Source: a virus
Direction: 5' to 3' (one strand)
DNA: 37,171 bases
IMG/VR virus record: IMGVR_UViG_3300006920_000105
Coordinates: 1-37,171 of that record
Below, in pieces: positions 16,818 through 24,405 of this stretch (positions are counted from its first letter, which is position 1; each line of letters opens with the position of its first letter). The notes beneath the pieces are model-generated. The model ran no database searches. It saw nothing but the letters and a program-made list of their open reading frames with translations, and was not told where the DNA came from. Made by a program: the position numbers and the translations under genes.

Positions 16818-18809
16818 TCACCTGCCAGCACCTGACGCCTTGCCGCTGGCCAGCAATACTTGCGCCACCATCTCGGGCAACCGGGCGACGTCTGTACAGT
16901 TCACGGAAAAGGACGGGCCGAAAAGATCCACTATGGCGCTACAATTCAGCGCCACCGCGACATGCTCCACGCCTGACCGGCGGGCGCGTGCAAGCTGCTG
17001 TTGGGTCGCTGTTGGGTCGTGGGGGTCTCCGTCACACAACCAGACGCACACCCGGCGCTCGGTCCTGCGTGCCGCAAGTTGCCGGGTGGCCCATTTAACC
17101 TCTGCCGCCATTGGCGTCCCGCCTCTGGGCTGCAATTCGCCGCATGTCCGGACGAGATCCAGCACACCTCTGTCACTTCCAAAGCGCTTCACCTGCGTGA
17201 TTGTCTCAGGAATGTCGCTGCCTGCAAACATAGCGAGCGCGCTCTCTGCGCCTGCTCGTTTCAGCGCGGGCATCATCGCCTCTAACATCGCGATGGACGC
17301 CGCCCACAAATTTGTCTGCCCTTGGCCAATGGCGGTCTCGTCAAACATACTGCTGGACGCGTCCAGCATGATCTGGACCGCCGTTGTCACGCCGGGGGTC
17401 AGTTCTCGTGTGGTGTACAGATCCCGGCATCCGGCCAAGGCGCGAGGCATCGCTCGGGCGTCCAGTCGGCCAGCCAAGTTGCGCCGTGTGATTTGAAGCT
17501 GCTCCACGCTACGCAGTCCGCGCCGGAACGCGTCCGCCATTTGGCGCGCTGGCATCGCGCGCTTGGCCTCCGCCAGATAGCGGGCGTAATCTTTGAGGAT
17601 GGGCGTGTAGTCGCGGAGCTGGTACATCTTGCGCCGCCGTTTTTGGTGGTCCTCGAAGGTCGCGGCGTCCGCGGACGGGACAACTGCGTAATTAGCGCCT
17701 GCCGCGTCCTTGCCGCTCCGGGTAGGTGCGAGGTCCGCCAATAGTTCTTCTCTTGTCTGGGGAAGATCCGGGGCAATGTCGCCGGGGCCGCCCTGACTTG
17801 CGCCTTTGCCTTGGCCTTCGCCTTTGCCCTCGCCCTCGCCCTCGCCTTGGCCTTCGCCTTGGCCTTCGCCTTGGCCTTCGCCCTCGCCTTGGCCTTGGCC
17901 TTCGCCTTGGCCTTCGCCCTCGCCTTGGCCTTCGCCTTGGCCTTCGCCTTGGCCTTCGCCCTCGCCTTCGCCCTCGCCTTCGCCTTCGCCCTCGCCTTTG
18001 CCTTCGCCTTTGCCTTCGCCTTTGCCGTCTTCGGGCGTGTTCTGCGCGGGGGTTTGGAGCAGCGCCGCAAGAAGTTCTGCTGCTAATTTGATGCGGGTCG
18101 CTGCTGCCAGTCTGCCGGGACGAGCGTCCTGTTGGCTCGCCAATCCCGTGACCGTTTCAACTGCCGTCTCGACTAGGGCCAGAACAGCGGGGTCCGCTAT
18201 CTGGCGGACGCGTGCCAAGTTCACGTCCAGCTTGGGCGTGTTCTGGTAGCCTCGGGCGTTGATGCTCGCCCCTAGAAGCACCTGCGCTTGGTGCGCCGGG
18301 TCGGTGGGTAGAGTGGCGTGAGGCCAGATCATGACTTGCTCGTTCAACTCGCCCAATAGGTCGCGCGCTGCGCCTGCGAACTTGTTTCGGGGCTTGCTCG
18401 CCCACGTTTCGATATACATGTCCTCGATGGCGTTCGTCATCTGGTGCAACTGTGGGAGGGGCACGCCATGCACCCTTGCCGCGACTTGCAGTCTGTTGCT
18501 CAGTTTCTCCATGTCGGACAAAACCGCGTGCAATGTCTCATGGACAACGTAGGCCATAAGCGTCCGGGCGAATTTCCCGGACACCTGTTTATCTGGGTCA
18601 TACGTTGGGAGGCTGATCGTTAACTCTCCGGCCGTCGCCGATATTCTGGCGGTCTCACCTCCGAGCAAATCGACGTTCACTTGGTGGATATCGGATCCGG
18701 ACTGGCCGGTGGTCATCGCTTTGACCGTTTTCGTCACTGCGCTTGCGAAGTCCTCGTAGGACACCCAAACGGCAAAGTCATAAAGGTTTTTATCTGCGGT
18801 GGTTTTCAT
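16818..18809 (-). CDS. Metallopeptidase-VWA protein (CobT/DUF2201-like)
   Basis: 663 aa from ATG at 18809 (AGGAG 8 bases upstream). The N-terminal domain carries HETLH at about residue 91, an HExxH zinc-peptidase motif. Residues about 261-334 are a Gly-Glu/Gln/Lys repeat linker encoded by a 6/12-bp DNA repeat. The C-terminal von Willebrand A domain has a MIDAS motif DASSSM (about 482), GGTPM, and an acidic CDGDPHD loop. CobT and DUF2201-type proteins act with a MoxR/CobS AAA+ ATPase, here encoded 26 bases upstream. There is no CobN, so a cobalamin role is unlikely. Function in the phage is unknown. Confidence 0.85.
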   Translation of the reverse strand: MKTTADKNLYDFAVWVSYEDFASAVTKTVKAMTTGQSGSDIHQVNVDLLGGETARISATAGELTISLPTYDPDKQVSGKFARTLMAYVVHETLHAVLSDMEKLSNRLQVAARVHGVPLPQLHQMTNAIEDMYIETWASKPRNKFAGAARDLLGELNEQVMIWPHATLPTDPAHQAQVLLGASINARGYQNTPKLDVNLARVRQIADPAVLALVETAVETVTGLASQQDARPGRLAAATRIKLAAELLAALLQTPAQNTPEDGKGEGKGEGKGEGEGEGEGEGEGEGQGEGQGEGQGEGEGQGEGQGQGEGEGQGEGQGEGQGEGEGEGKGEGQGKGASQGGPGDIAPDLPQTREELLADLAPTRSGKDAAGANYAVVPSADAATFEDHQKRRRKMYQLRDYTPILKDYARYLAEAKRAMPARQMADAFRRGLRSVEQLQITRRNLAGRLDARAMPRALAGCRDLYTTRELTPGVTTAVQIMLDASSSMFDETAIGQGQTNLWAASIAMLEAMMPALKRAGAESALAMFAGSDIPETITQVKRFGSDRGVLDLVRTCGELQPRGGTPMAAEVKWATRQLAARRTERRVCVWLCDGDPHDPTATQQQLARARRSGVEHVAVALNCSAIVDLFGPSFSVNCTDVARLPEMVAQVLLASGKASGAGR
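17805..18030 (-). repeat. Coding tandem repeat for a Gly-Glu linker
   Basis: About 225 bases of repeats built from CCTTCGCCTTGG and CCCTCGCC variants on the plus strand, encoding GEGQGEGE-type residues in the VWA protein. The unit length keeps frame, so copy-number change by slippage would alter linker length without breaking the gene. Confidence 0.85.
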
Positions 18810-18834
18810 GATGTGTCTCCTTTTTTCTGGTGTT

Positions 18835-20337
18835 TCAGTTGAAAGCGTTCTGCGGGATGTTGGCCGTCCACAATTGGCGAAGCGGCTCGCGGTCGTCATA
18901 TGGTGCGGTTTGCAAAACCGCCAAGTGTAGCGCCTCCGCGCCGGACGCACCGGATGCGATGCAGCCTGCCAGCGCTTCCAGCCGCCGGAAACCAAGTCCG
19001 TGTGACAGGTTGCCTTCACCGGAGGCTTTGCGGGTCTTGCCTGCGAAATCCACAAGGATGCGCGCGTGTTTTGCGTCGATCCCGGTCCGCTGAACAAGCA
19101 GTTTGCTCTCTGCTTTGGCGGGCAGGTAGTCGATTGGTACTGTGATGCTGAACCGGTCCAGCGTGGCCCGGTTCATAACGCGAGTGCCTTCGTAAGCGCC
19201 GTTCTCGTCACCGGTGCCGGAAGTGTTGTCCGCTGCGAGGAAAACAACGCCGGGGGCAACGGGCACGATCTCGCCAGTGTCCGGGATTTGGAGCGTGCGG
19301 TCCGCGTCCAGCACTGATTGCAGCACCATCATTGCGCCGGGGCGTGCGGCGGATGGCTCGTCAATCAAAATGACCGTGCCGGGGCGACGGATGGCTGCCG
19401 TCAATTGTCCGTCCTGCCAGACTGTTGATCCGTCCACTAGGGCGGGCATCCCAACAAGCGTCGGTGCGTCCGTTTGATCCGTGCACGATATGCGGACAAA
19501 TGGCCGGTTGAAGCGTGCCGCGACTTGCTTGGCGAAAGTCGTTTTGCCTGTCCCGGCTTGGCCAGTCAGGAAAACATTGCGACATGCGGCAAGTTCGGCG
19601 AGGACAAGCGCCGTGTGCTCGGACCAAACATAGCTTGCGTCCGTGGCTGGTGCGTCTGGTGCGTCATATACATCGAAAGTAGCTGCCGCCTGTTTGGCCG
19701 TCATCGGTGTTTCGATCCCGGACGCGTCCAGCCGCCGAGGCTCCGTGATTTTAGGAATGTGTCCCTTGATCTTTGCCGGGTCGATTGCTGCGCGCTCCAC
19801 GATGCGAACGATTGCCGCCGGGGGTGGCGTGCAAGCTTTGACGGCCATGCGGTGCAACAGCGCCTTGTATCCGTCAAAGTCTCCGGATCCCATCAGGCTT
19901 TGCAGCTTCACCACTGCGGCCCGCGCGGTCTTCTCCACGTCTCCGTCCTCGCCTTCGCCTTCGCCTTGGCCCTCGCCTTGGTCCTCGCCTTGGTCTTGTT
20001 CCTCTGGGACGTCCGCTGTTGGTGCGCCGTTGTTAGTGTTGGTCGCCAATGCCAGCACTGCGGCCCCGCCGAGCCCTTCCGTTGCCGCTCTGGCGTTTAC
20101 CGCGTCCATTGCTTGAGCGGACGTCATGCCGTTCGCCTTGGCTTGGTCGTACCATGTCGCCTCGCGTTCGGTCGGCTGATCGAAGCCCAACAGCGTGGCG
20201 TATTGGCTCAGGTCCGCGACGCTTGCGCCTGTTACTAGCTGTGGGTCGCTGCCCACAATCGCCTCGCGGTCTGGGTGGTTGCGGATGCGGCTCTTGATAA
20301 TCGTCCGGGCGGAACCTTTGAATGTCATGCTTGTCAT
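18835..20337 (-). CDS. MoxR/CobS-like AAA+ ATPase
   Basis: 500 aa from ATG at 20337, chosen because AAAGGA lies about 10 bases upstream; the frame stays open for 114 more codons through a GC minisatellite, which I exclude. The N-terminal part is helical with an acidic linker ([17 protein letters not shown]). The AAA+ core has Walker A GQAGTGKT (about 259-266), Walker B VILIDEP (about 322-328) and a sensor-like AADNTSG. Ring ATPases of this class remodel targets through a VWA partner, and the CobT-like gene follows directly. Similar pairs are known in some Caulobacter and marine phages. Confidence 0.87.
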   Translation of the reverse strand: MTSMTFKGSARTIIKSRIRNHPDREAIVGSDPQLVTGASVADLSQYATLLGFDQPTEREATWYDQAKANGMTSAQAMDAVNARAATEGLGGAAVLALATNTNNGAPTADVPEEQDQGEDQGEGQGEGEGEDGDVEKTARAAVVKLQSLMGSGDFDGYKALLHRMAVKACTPPPAAIVRIVERAAIDPAKIKGHIPKITEPRRLDASGIETPMTAKQAAATFDVYDAPDAPATDASYVWSEHTALVLAELAACRNVFLTGQAGTGKTTFAKQVAARFNRPFVRISCTDQTDAPTLVGMPALVDGSTVWQDGQLTAAIRRPGTVILIDEPSAARPGAMMVLQSVLDADRTLQIPDTGEIVPVAPGVVFLAADNTSGTGDENGAYEGTRVMNRATLDRFSITVPIDYLPAKAESKLLVQRTGIDAKHARILVDFAGKTRKASGEGNLSHGLGFRRLEALAGCIASGASGAEALHLAVLQTAPYDDREPLRQLWTANIPQNAFN

Positions 20338-20397
20338 GTCTGTTTTTCCTTTGTCGGTTGTGCAGGGCGGATTGCCCCGTCCATTCCTTACCAAATT

Positions 20398-20415
20398 TTT
20401 GTCGGATGTGTCAAA
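20398..20415 (-). promoter_or_regulatory. Operator-like dyad F / promoter of the AAA+ operon
   Basis: Read on the minus strand: TTTGAC-ACATCC-GACAAA, nearly identical to dyad D (TTTGAC-AGATCA-GACAAA). TTGACA within it makes a consensus -35 box, with a weak -10 (TAAGGA) 18 bases on. It lies about 60 bases before the ATPase start. Confidence 0.6.
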
Positions 20416-20423
20416 CAACAAAA

Positions 20424-20588
20424 GGCGTCCGGGCGACAAAGGCGTCCGGGCGTCCGGGTCTGGACGTCTGGGTCTGGGCGTCCGGACGTCTGGCCGCCGG
20501 GTCTGGCCGCCGGGTCTGGACGTCTGGGTCTGGGCGTCTGGCCGCCGGGTCTGGGCGTCCGGGTCTGGGCGTCTGGGCGTCCGGGGCG
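20424..20588. repeat. GC-rich minisatellite
   Basis: Imperfect repeats of about 12-16 bases made from GGCGTCCGG, GACGTCTGGGTCT and GCCGCCGGGTCTGG units; the last occurs three times. The plus strand is G-rich with regularly spaced GGG tracts. There are no stops in some frames, but composition is not coding. Confidence 0.8.
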
Positions 20589-20651
20589 CGCGCGCGCCGT
20601 CGGGCTGCCCAGCTTTCTGGTGCGGACAACCCGCTAAATCCGTGCTACGTA

Positions 20652-20686
20652 ACCCGCACAACCCGCACAACCCGCACAACCCGCTG
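20652..20686 (+). repeat. Tandem ACCCGCACA repeats (four units, last partial)
   Basis: A 9-bp unit repeats directly at 20652, 20661, 20670 and 20679, ending in CCGCTGG next to the SD. An additional CAACCCGC lies at 20627-20634. Iteron-like spacing just before a start codon could be a protein-binding array or simple slippage. Confidence 0.8.
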
Positions 20687-20699
20687 GGAGGATTTCATT

Positions 20700-21356
20700 G
20701 TGACCGATATTTCAAAAGAAAAACGAGATAAACTTTTAGCCACGCTGGAGCGCATCGAAGCCGCGCCCGAAAAGACCCGCAGGACCAAGCGGCTCAATCT
20801 CAACCCCAAAGTCGAACAGCGCGTCACCCCGGAGGGCAAGTTGGCCCGTGGGGGGTGGCGTGGCCAGCCGGGGTCACTGGCCGCGCTGGACGTGCACCGG
20901 GGGCGGACGCTCATTCACTTGCTGCCCAAGTGTGCAGGCGTGACTAAGCTCGGCAAGCCTTGCGGCAAGCCTAAGATGCGAGAGAGTGAGTTTTGCTGGA
21001 CGCACAACAGTCCGGGGTTCCTGTCGGCTCGGACCAAGAAAGACCTGCTCTGGAAACCTAGCCGCACGCGGGTTCTGCGAAGGGCGCTGGGCAATCTGGT
21101 TGCGACGCCGGGGATGGTGCCGGAGGAATTGAAGCAACAACCCGTGTTCATGGCGGTGGCGGAGATAGCCTACAACAACCGGTACATTCCCCGTGACAGC
21201 GGCACCCCGTTAGAGGTCCGGCTCAAACATGCGCGAAGGTGGGAGGTCGCCGGACGCCTCACATTGGAGTTGGCCAATGCGTGGCACTCGCTAGTTGGGG
21301 ATGGGAACCACGAGGGGTGGCACCGGGCCGTGGAGAAGGCGCGCAGACTAGTCTAG
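20700..21356 (+). CDS. Zinc-finger-like protein of unknown function
   Basis: 218 aa from GTG at 20700, chosen because GGGAGGA stands 8 bases upstream; the longer open frame is minisatellite. A basic N-terminal helix (residues 4-34) precedes CAGVTKLGKPC, then FCWTH, a Cys-x9-Cys-x10-Cys-x2-His pattern like the small zinc motifs found in many phage and bacterial proteins. The C-terminal half is helical and basic. It is a monocistronic gene between a repeat array and an AT-rich island, so a DNA-binding role is reasonable but unproven. Confidence 0.65.
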   Translation: MTDISKEKRDKLLATLERIEAAPEKTRRTKRLNLNPKVEQRVTPEGKLARGGWRGQPGSLAALDVHRGRTLIHLLPKCAGVTKLGKPCGKPKMRESEFCWTHNSPGFLSARTKKDLLWKPSRTRVLRRALGNLVATPGMVPEELKQQPVFMAVAEIAYNNRYIPRDSGTPLEVRLKHARRWEVAGRLTLELANAWHSLVGDGNHEGWHRAVEKARRLV

Positions 21357-21560
21357 TCTGCCAGCGCTTCCAGCCGCCGGGGGAGGTCGGGCGAGGGAAG
21401 TGTCTATTGTCTGCCAAAAAAGGCCCCTCTCTCTCTATACATATATATATACCCCTATATACCCTTTATATTTATATATTACATTATATTATATATTAAC
21501 TTAGACATTAGACTTTGATACTTAAGCTTTTTGTTTTGTTGGAGATTTTTGTCTGCTATC

Positions 21561-21595
21561 AAGCTGTCTAGCTGAAAACACATAGACAGCTTTTT
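21561..21595 (+). terminator. Rho-independent terminator of the zinc-finger gene
   Basis: A 10-bp stem, AAGCTGTCTA (21561-21570) with TAGACAGCTT (21583-21592), runs into a T-run at 21591-21595 on the plus strand. It faces the terminator for the primase gene about 115 bases away. Confidence 0.8.
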
Positions 21596-21699
21596 CCCGC
21601 CCAAGCGGAACGGCGGCGCGCGGCGCAACCTGAACGGTAACGGTTGCCCCGCCCGACTAACGTCACGACGGTATCCAAAAACATGCTGACAGACGGGAT

Positions 21700-21737
21700 A
21701 AAGAAAAAGTCCGCGACCAAAAGTTTTGGACGCGGAC
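21700..21737 (-). terminator. Rho-independent terminator of the primase-helicase gene
   Basis: A near-perfect 14-bp stem spans 21709-21737 with one mismatch and a one-base centre; on the minus strand it is followed by TTTTTCTTT. It lies about 30 bases past the primase stop. Confidence 0.85.
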
Positions 21738-21768
21738 CATAGACACATAGACAGATGGGGGTTTGGGG

Positions 21769-24270
21769 TTACGGCATGTTGCTTAAGAGCCGATCCCGAT
21801 CTTCCTTCATGATCCGCTCCAACTCGGCGGCTGCTTGGTCGGCCATCCACCGCCCGCCTTTGGTCTTCGCATCCACGACGTCCCTCGGCGTTAACGCAGG
21901 GCCCGCCCACATGGATGCGCGCGACACGCCTGAAGTCCGCACTTGGCCAAGGTTCGTACAACCCGCCGCCTTCATGCCTTGAACGATCACCTTGAGTGTA
22001 AGCCCGCCCGCCTTCACGGACGTGGGGGCCGCAACGGCGGCGTAGCTTTCAATCTCGTTTGCCGTCAGGAACCGCCGCCCGTGGAACCTGCCGCCCACAA
22101 CGAACTGATCCAACACCCACTTGGATTTGTCACTGAGGTTGTGGGCGAGCATCGCGGCTTTGGAGCCGGACGTGTCAGGCGGCAGCAAGTGCGGGTTAAA
22201 GTTTGACAGGTCTCGGGCCAACAAGAACCCCATAACCCGCTCCGCCTCCGCAACGGACCCGATCACCGGGGCCATGCGCTTGTACCAATCAGGGGCTTTT
22301 GGGTCCGCTGGTGACACGTAGGCCGCGATGCGCCTATCGTCGTCCTCCAGACCTCGCATCGCGTCCATATGGTTGGTGAAACCAATGAAGTTGGCCGTGG
22401 GCTCAAATGAGAAAGTCTTTGCGTACTTGCCGTTTATTTCGATCCGCCCGGCGTTCTGCCCGGTCCAGTCCTTCAACTTGTTGTACAAAGCCCCGTCCGC
22501 GCCGAACCGCAATTCCGGCATGACCACCATTTTCGCCCGTTGCCAAGAGTTGAACTGGCTTTCCAAGCGAGTGTTGTTCACGAACTGGACATTGTGCGCG
22601 CCCAAGATGTGAACCAACGGAGACAACCAAGTGTCTTTGCCGACCCCCTGCCCGCTGGCGATAAACAGCACCACAGGTGTTCTCTTGCCCGGAAACTGAA
22701 CTTGGTAGGCCAACCAGTCCAACGCATAATTCCGGAAATCGTCGCAAGGCAACATGTATCCGGTCAAATCAAGCCACGCGTCCGGCACGCCCGCGCTCGC
22801 CACCAAGCCCCCCGGCGTCCACGTGTTGATCTGCTCAACCTTCTGTCCATGTTCGTTCACGGCCAACACGACGGGGTCCTCCACGCCGGGTTTGTAGGTC
22901 ACTCCGTAAGCCGTCCGGCGATCAGGATGGTTGCGCAGGACATTGCACACCCGCTTCGCTCCGCTCAACCCGGCGGGATAGTGGGGCAGCACATCGGCGT
23001 GAAACTCCAGTTGCTTCTCGTCCATCAACTCCCGGTCCTCGGTGTCGAAGAAACCCTTGACCGGCCCAACCCAAACGAACCGCTCGACCAGACGCTCGGT
23101 GGCCGCGTCCAAGGCTTCCGCCGCCTGCGTCGCGCGCACCTCCATCCTCCGGGCCATTTCCTCGGCGTCATGCACAGCAGGGCTGTCGTCAACAACAGCC
23201 TGCCCAAACTTAACGCCGTGTTGCTCGAATGAGGCCCGCGCCTCGAAAGTCTGCGCGGACAAAGGCAGGTCCGCCGGGCGAGACCCAACAGCCTCCATCG
23301 CAGAAACGTGGTCCTCGTACTGCCCCCGGATCATCGCCGCGAAGTCCGGCGAGCGCAGCCCGTCGCAAGACGCGTGGTTGCAGTGACACAACCCGCCCCC
23401 TAAAAACGCAAAGCCAGTCTCTGGCCGGTCGCCATGTTCTGCCATGTTAGGACATAGCGCGTCGATCACCCCTTGGCGCGTCGAAGGGACGGGGTTAAGC
23501 CCCACCACACCGGCCATCCGGACAAGGGGGTCCTCCGCGTCCGCCACCCGAGCCAACGCGCCGTTGCCCACTGAGGCCAACTGACGGCCCGTCATAGCCA
23601 TTTGCGGAACAGGCGCGTTCCTCCAATCTTCCCGGCCAAGCAACACTTGACCTATTTCGTCCAAAGATACTTTGTGACCTCGGTCCCACGTCACGGACGA
23701 CACACTCGGCGGCCTCTCACCGGGCCCCCGGTATTTGGGCTTGGAATTCCAACCCATAGGGAGCCGCAGATACCGGGTCGGGTCATGCAGCGCGTCCGTC
23801 AGCTTCGCCTCAATCATGTAGGCCCGGATCAGCGCCAATTCGTCGCGCCTCTCGTCCGTGGTAGGATCACCGTCCAGCGCCCAGACCCAACTCTCATTGC
23901 CGGGCGATGTTTCGATCCGCACGGTCGGCTCCGGGAACCCCACCGCAAACATGGTGTCCCACAACCCGCGATCCACCTTCGTTCCAATGTCGTCGGCGTA
24001 CAACACGGGCTGCGATACGACTTCGCCAAGCGTCCGGTTGTTGGCCCCCGCCCGGATCAGTCCGGTGCAGAAGTACAAGTCCGCTTCGCGCGGGTCAGGC
24101 ACGGCGCGCTTCAAACGCTCCAGCCCCTGCATCCCGAACCAAGACGCCCCCTTCTCTATGTCCGAAAAACCGGCGAGCCAAACTTGCTCGACCTTATCCA
24201 CACCATACAACTCAACTAAGAAGCTTCGCACCACATTCCAATCAAGGCTCTTGTTCGTCGGGTCCGTCAT
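21769..24270 (-). CDS. Primase-helicase (SF3 helicase, DUF5906-type)
   Basis: 833 aa; AGGAG lies 6 bases before the ATG. The N-terminal about 350 residues are primase-like, with FSDIEKGASWFG and a Cys/His cluster (GGGLCHCNHASCDG) that may bind zinc. The C-terminal helicase carries Walker A ASGQGVGKDT (about residue 535), MVVMPELRFG as Walker B-like motif, and NFIGFTNHMDAM as an SF3 sensor motif. Such proteins open the origin and prime synthesis. The gene is monocistronic, with its own terminator and an upstream gap containing a degenerate operator. Confidence 0.85.
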   Translation of the reverse strand: MTDPTNKSLDWNVVRSFLVELYGVDKVEQVWLAGFSDIEKGASWFGMQGLERLKRAVPDPREADLYFCTGLIRAGANNRTLGEVVSQPVLYADDIGTKVDRGLWDTMFAVGFPEPTVRIETSPGNESWVWALDGDPTTDERRDELALIRAYMIEAKLTDALHDPTRYLRLPMGWNSKPKYRGPGERPPSVSSVTWDRGHKVSLDEIGQVLLGREDWRNAPVPQMAMTGRQLASVGNGALARVADAEDPLVRMAGVVGLNPVPSTRQGVIDALCPNMAEHGDRPETGFAFLGGGLCHCNHASCDGLRSPDFAAMIRGQYEDHVSAMEAVGSRPADLPLSAQTFEARASFEQHGVKFGQAVVDDSPAVHDAEEMARRMEVRATQAAEALDAATERLVERFVWVGPVKGFFDTEDRELMDEKQLEFHADVLPHYPAGLSGAKRVCNVLRNHPDRRTAYGVTYKPGVEDPVVLAVNEHGQKVEQINTWTPGGLVASAGVPDAWLDLTGYMLPCDDFRNYALDWLAYQVQFPGKRTPVVLFIASGQGVGKDTWLSPLVHILGAHNVQFVNNTRLESQFNSWQRAKMVVMPELRFGADGALYNKLKDWTGQNAGRIEINGKYAKTFSFEPTANFIGFTNHMDAMRGLEDDDRRIAAYVSPADPKAPDWYKRMAPVIGSVAEAERVMGFLLARDLSNFNPHLLPPDTSGSKAAMLAHNLSDKSKWVLDQFVVGGRFHGRRFLTANEIESYAAVAAPTSVKAGGLTLKVIVQGMKAAGCTNLGQVRTSGVSRASMWAGPALTPRDVVDAKTKGGRWMADQAAAELERIMKEDRDRLLSNMP

Positions 24271-24289
24271 TTTATTCTCCTAAATCTGG

Positions 24290-24307
24290 TTTGCCCAATC
24301 TGTCAGT
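24290..24307 (-). promoter_or_regulatory. Degenerate operator-like site H upstream of primase gene
   Basis: Read on the minus strand: ACTGAC-AGATTG-GGCAAA, differing from TYTGWC-N6-GWCWRA at two positions. It lies about 20 bases before the primase start. It is the weakest member of the set. Confidence 0.3.
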
Positions 24308-24345
24308 TTGTCTAGCAAACAACAAGACAAAATCTACACGGCAAA

Positions 24346-24376
24346 CAAAAAAGAGCCGCAGCGCAAGCCACGGCTC
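24346..24376 (-). terminator. Rho-independent terminator of the lysogeny operon
   Basis: On the minus strand GAGCCG (24371-24376) pairs with CGGCTC (24353-24358) and is followed by TTTTTTG. It lies 30 bases past the integrase stop and insulates the primase gene. Confidence 0.85.
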
Positions 24377-24405
24377 AGTTTCAAAGACTACATAGCTATT
24401 CGCAG

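Larger units (their letters stand above)
20338..20699. other. Divergent intergenic region with operator, minisatellite and 9-bp repeats
   Basis: This region separates the minus-strand AAA+ gene from the plus-strand zinc-finger gene. From left to right it holds the AAA+ SD, operator-like dyad F (20398-20415), about 165 bases of GC-rich imperfect tandem repeat, and four 9-bp repeats just before the next SD. An open frame through the minisatellite exists only because the repeat lacks stops. Confidence 0.7.
21357..21768. other. AT-rich island, candidate replication origin
   Basis: In a GC-rich genome, 21425-21535 is almost pure A/T with TATATA runs, the kind of easily melted segment found in origins. 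Six TAGACA or TGTCTA hexamers are spread over the gap (21401, 21502, 21565, 21583, 21740, 21748). The primase-helicase gene ends at its edge. It contains no gene; two terminators inside serve the convergent neighbours. Calling it an origin is inference. Confidence 0.5.

Noticed and set aside
17805-18030. CRISPR-like repeat array
   Set aside because: The repeats are contiguous short coding units with no unique spacers and no cas genes nearby.
18810-19097. Upstream extension of the VWA gene into the ATPase gene
   Set aside because: The extension is an out-of-frame shadow of the ATPase C-terminus; ATG at 18809 has AGGAG at good spacing.
16818-20337. Cobalamin (B12) synthesis genes cobS and cobT
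   Set aside because: There is no CobN or other pathway gene, and the HExxH motif and phage context fit a general MoxR-VWA pair better, so I give no cob symbols.
20338-20679. N-terminal extension of the AAA+ gene through the minisatellite
   Set aside because: It reads as Arg/Pro/Asp/Thr repeats from non-coding repeat DNA, while ATG at 20337 has a proper SD.
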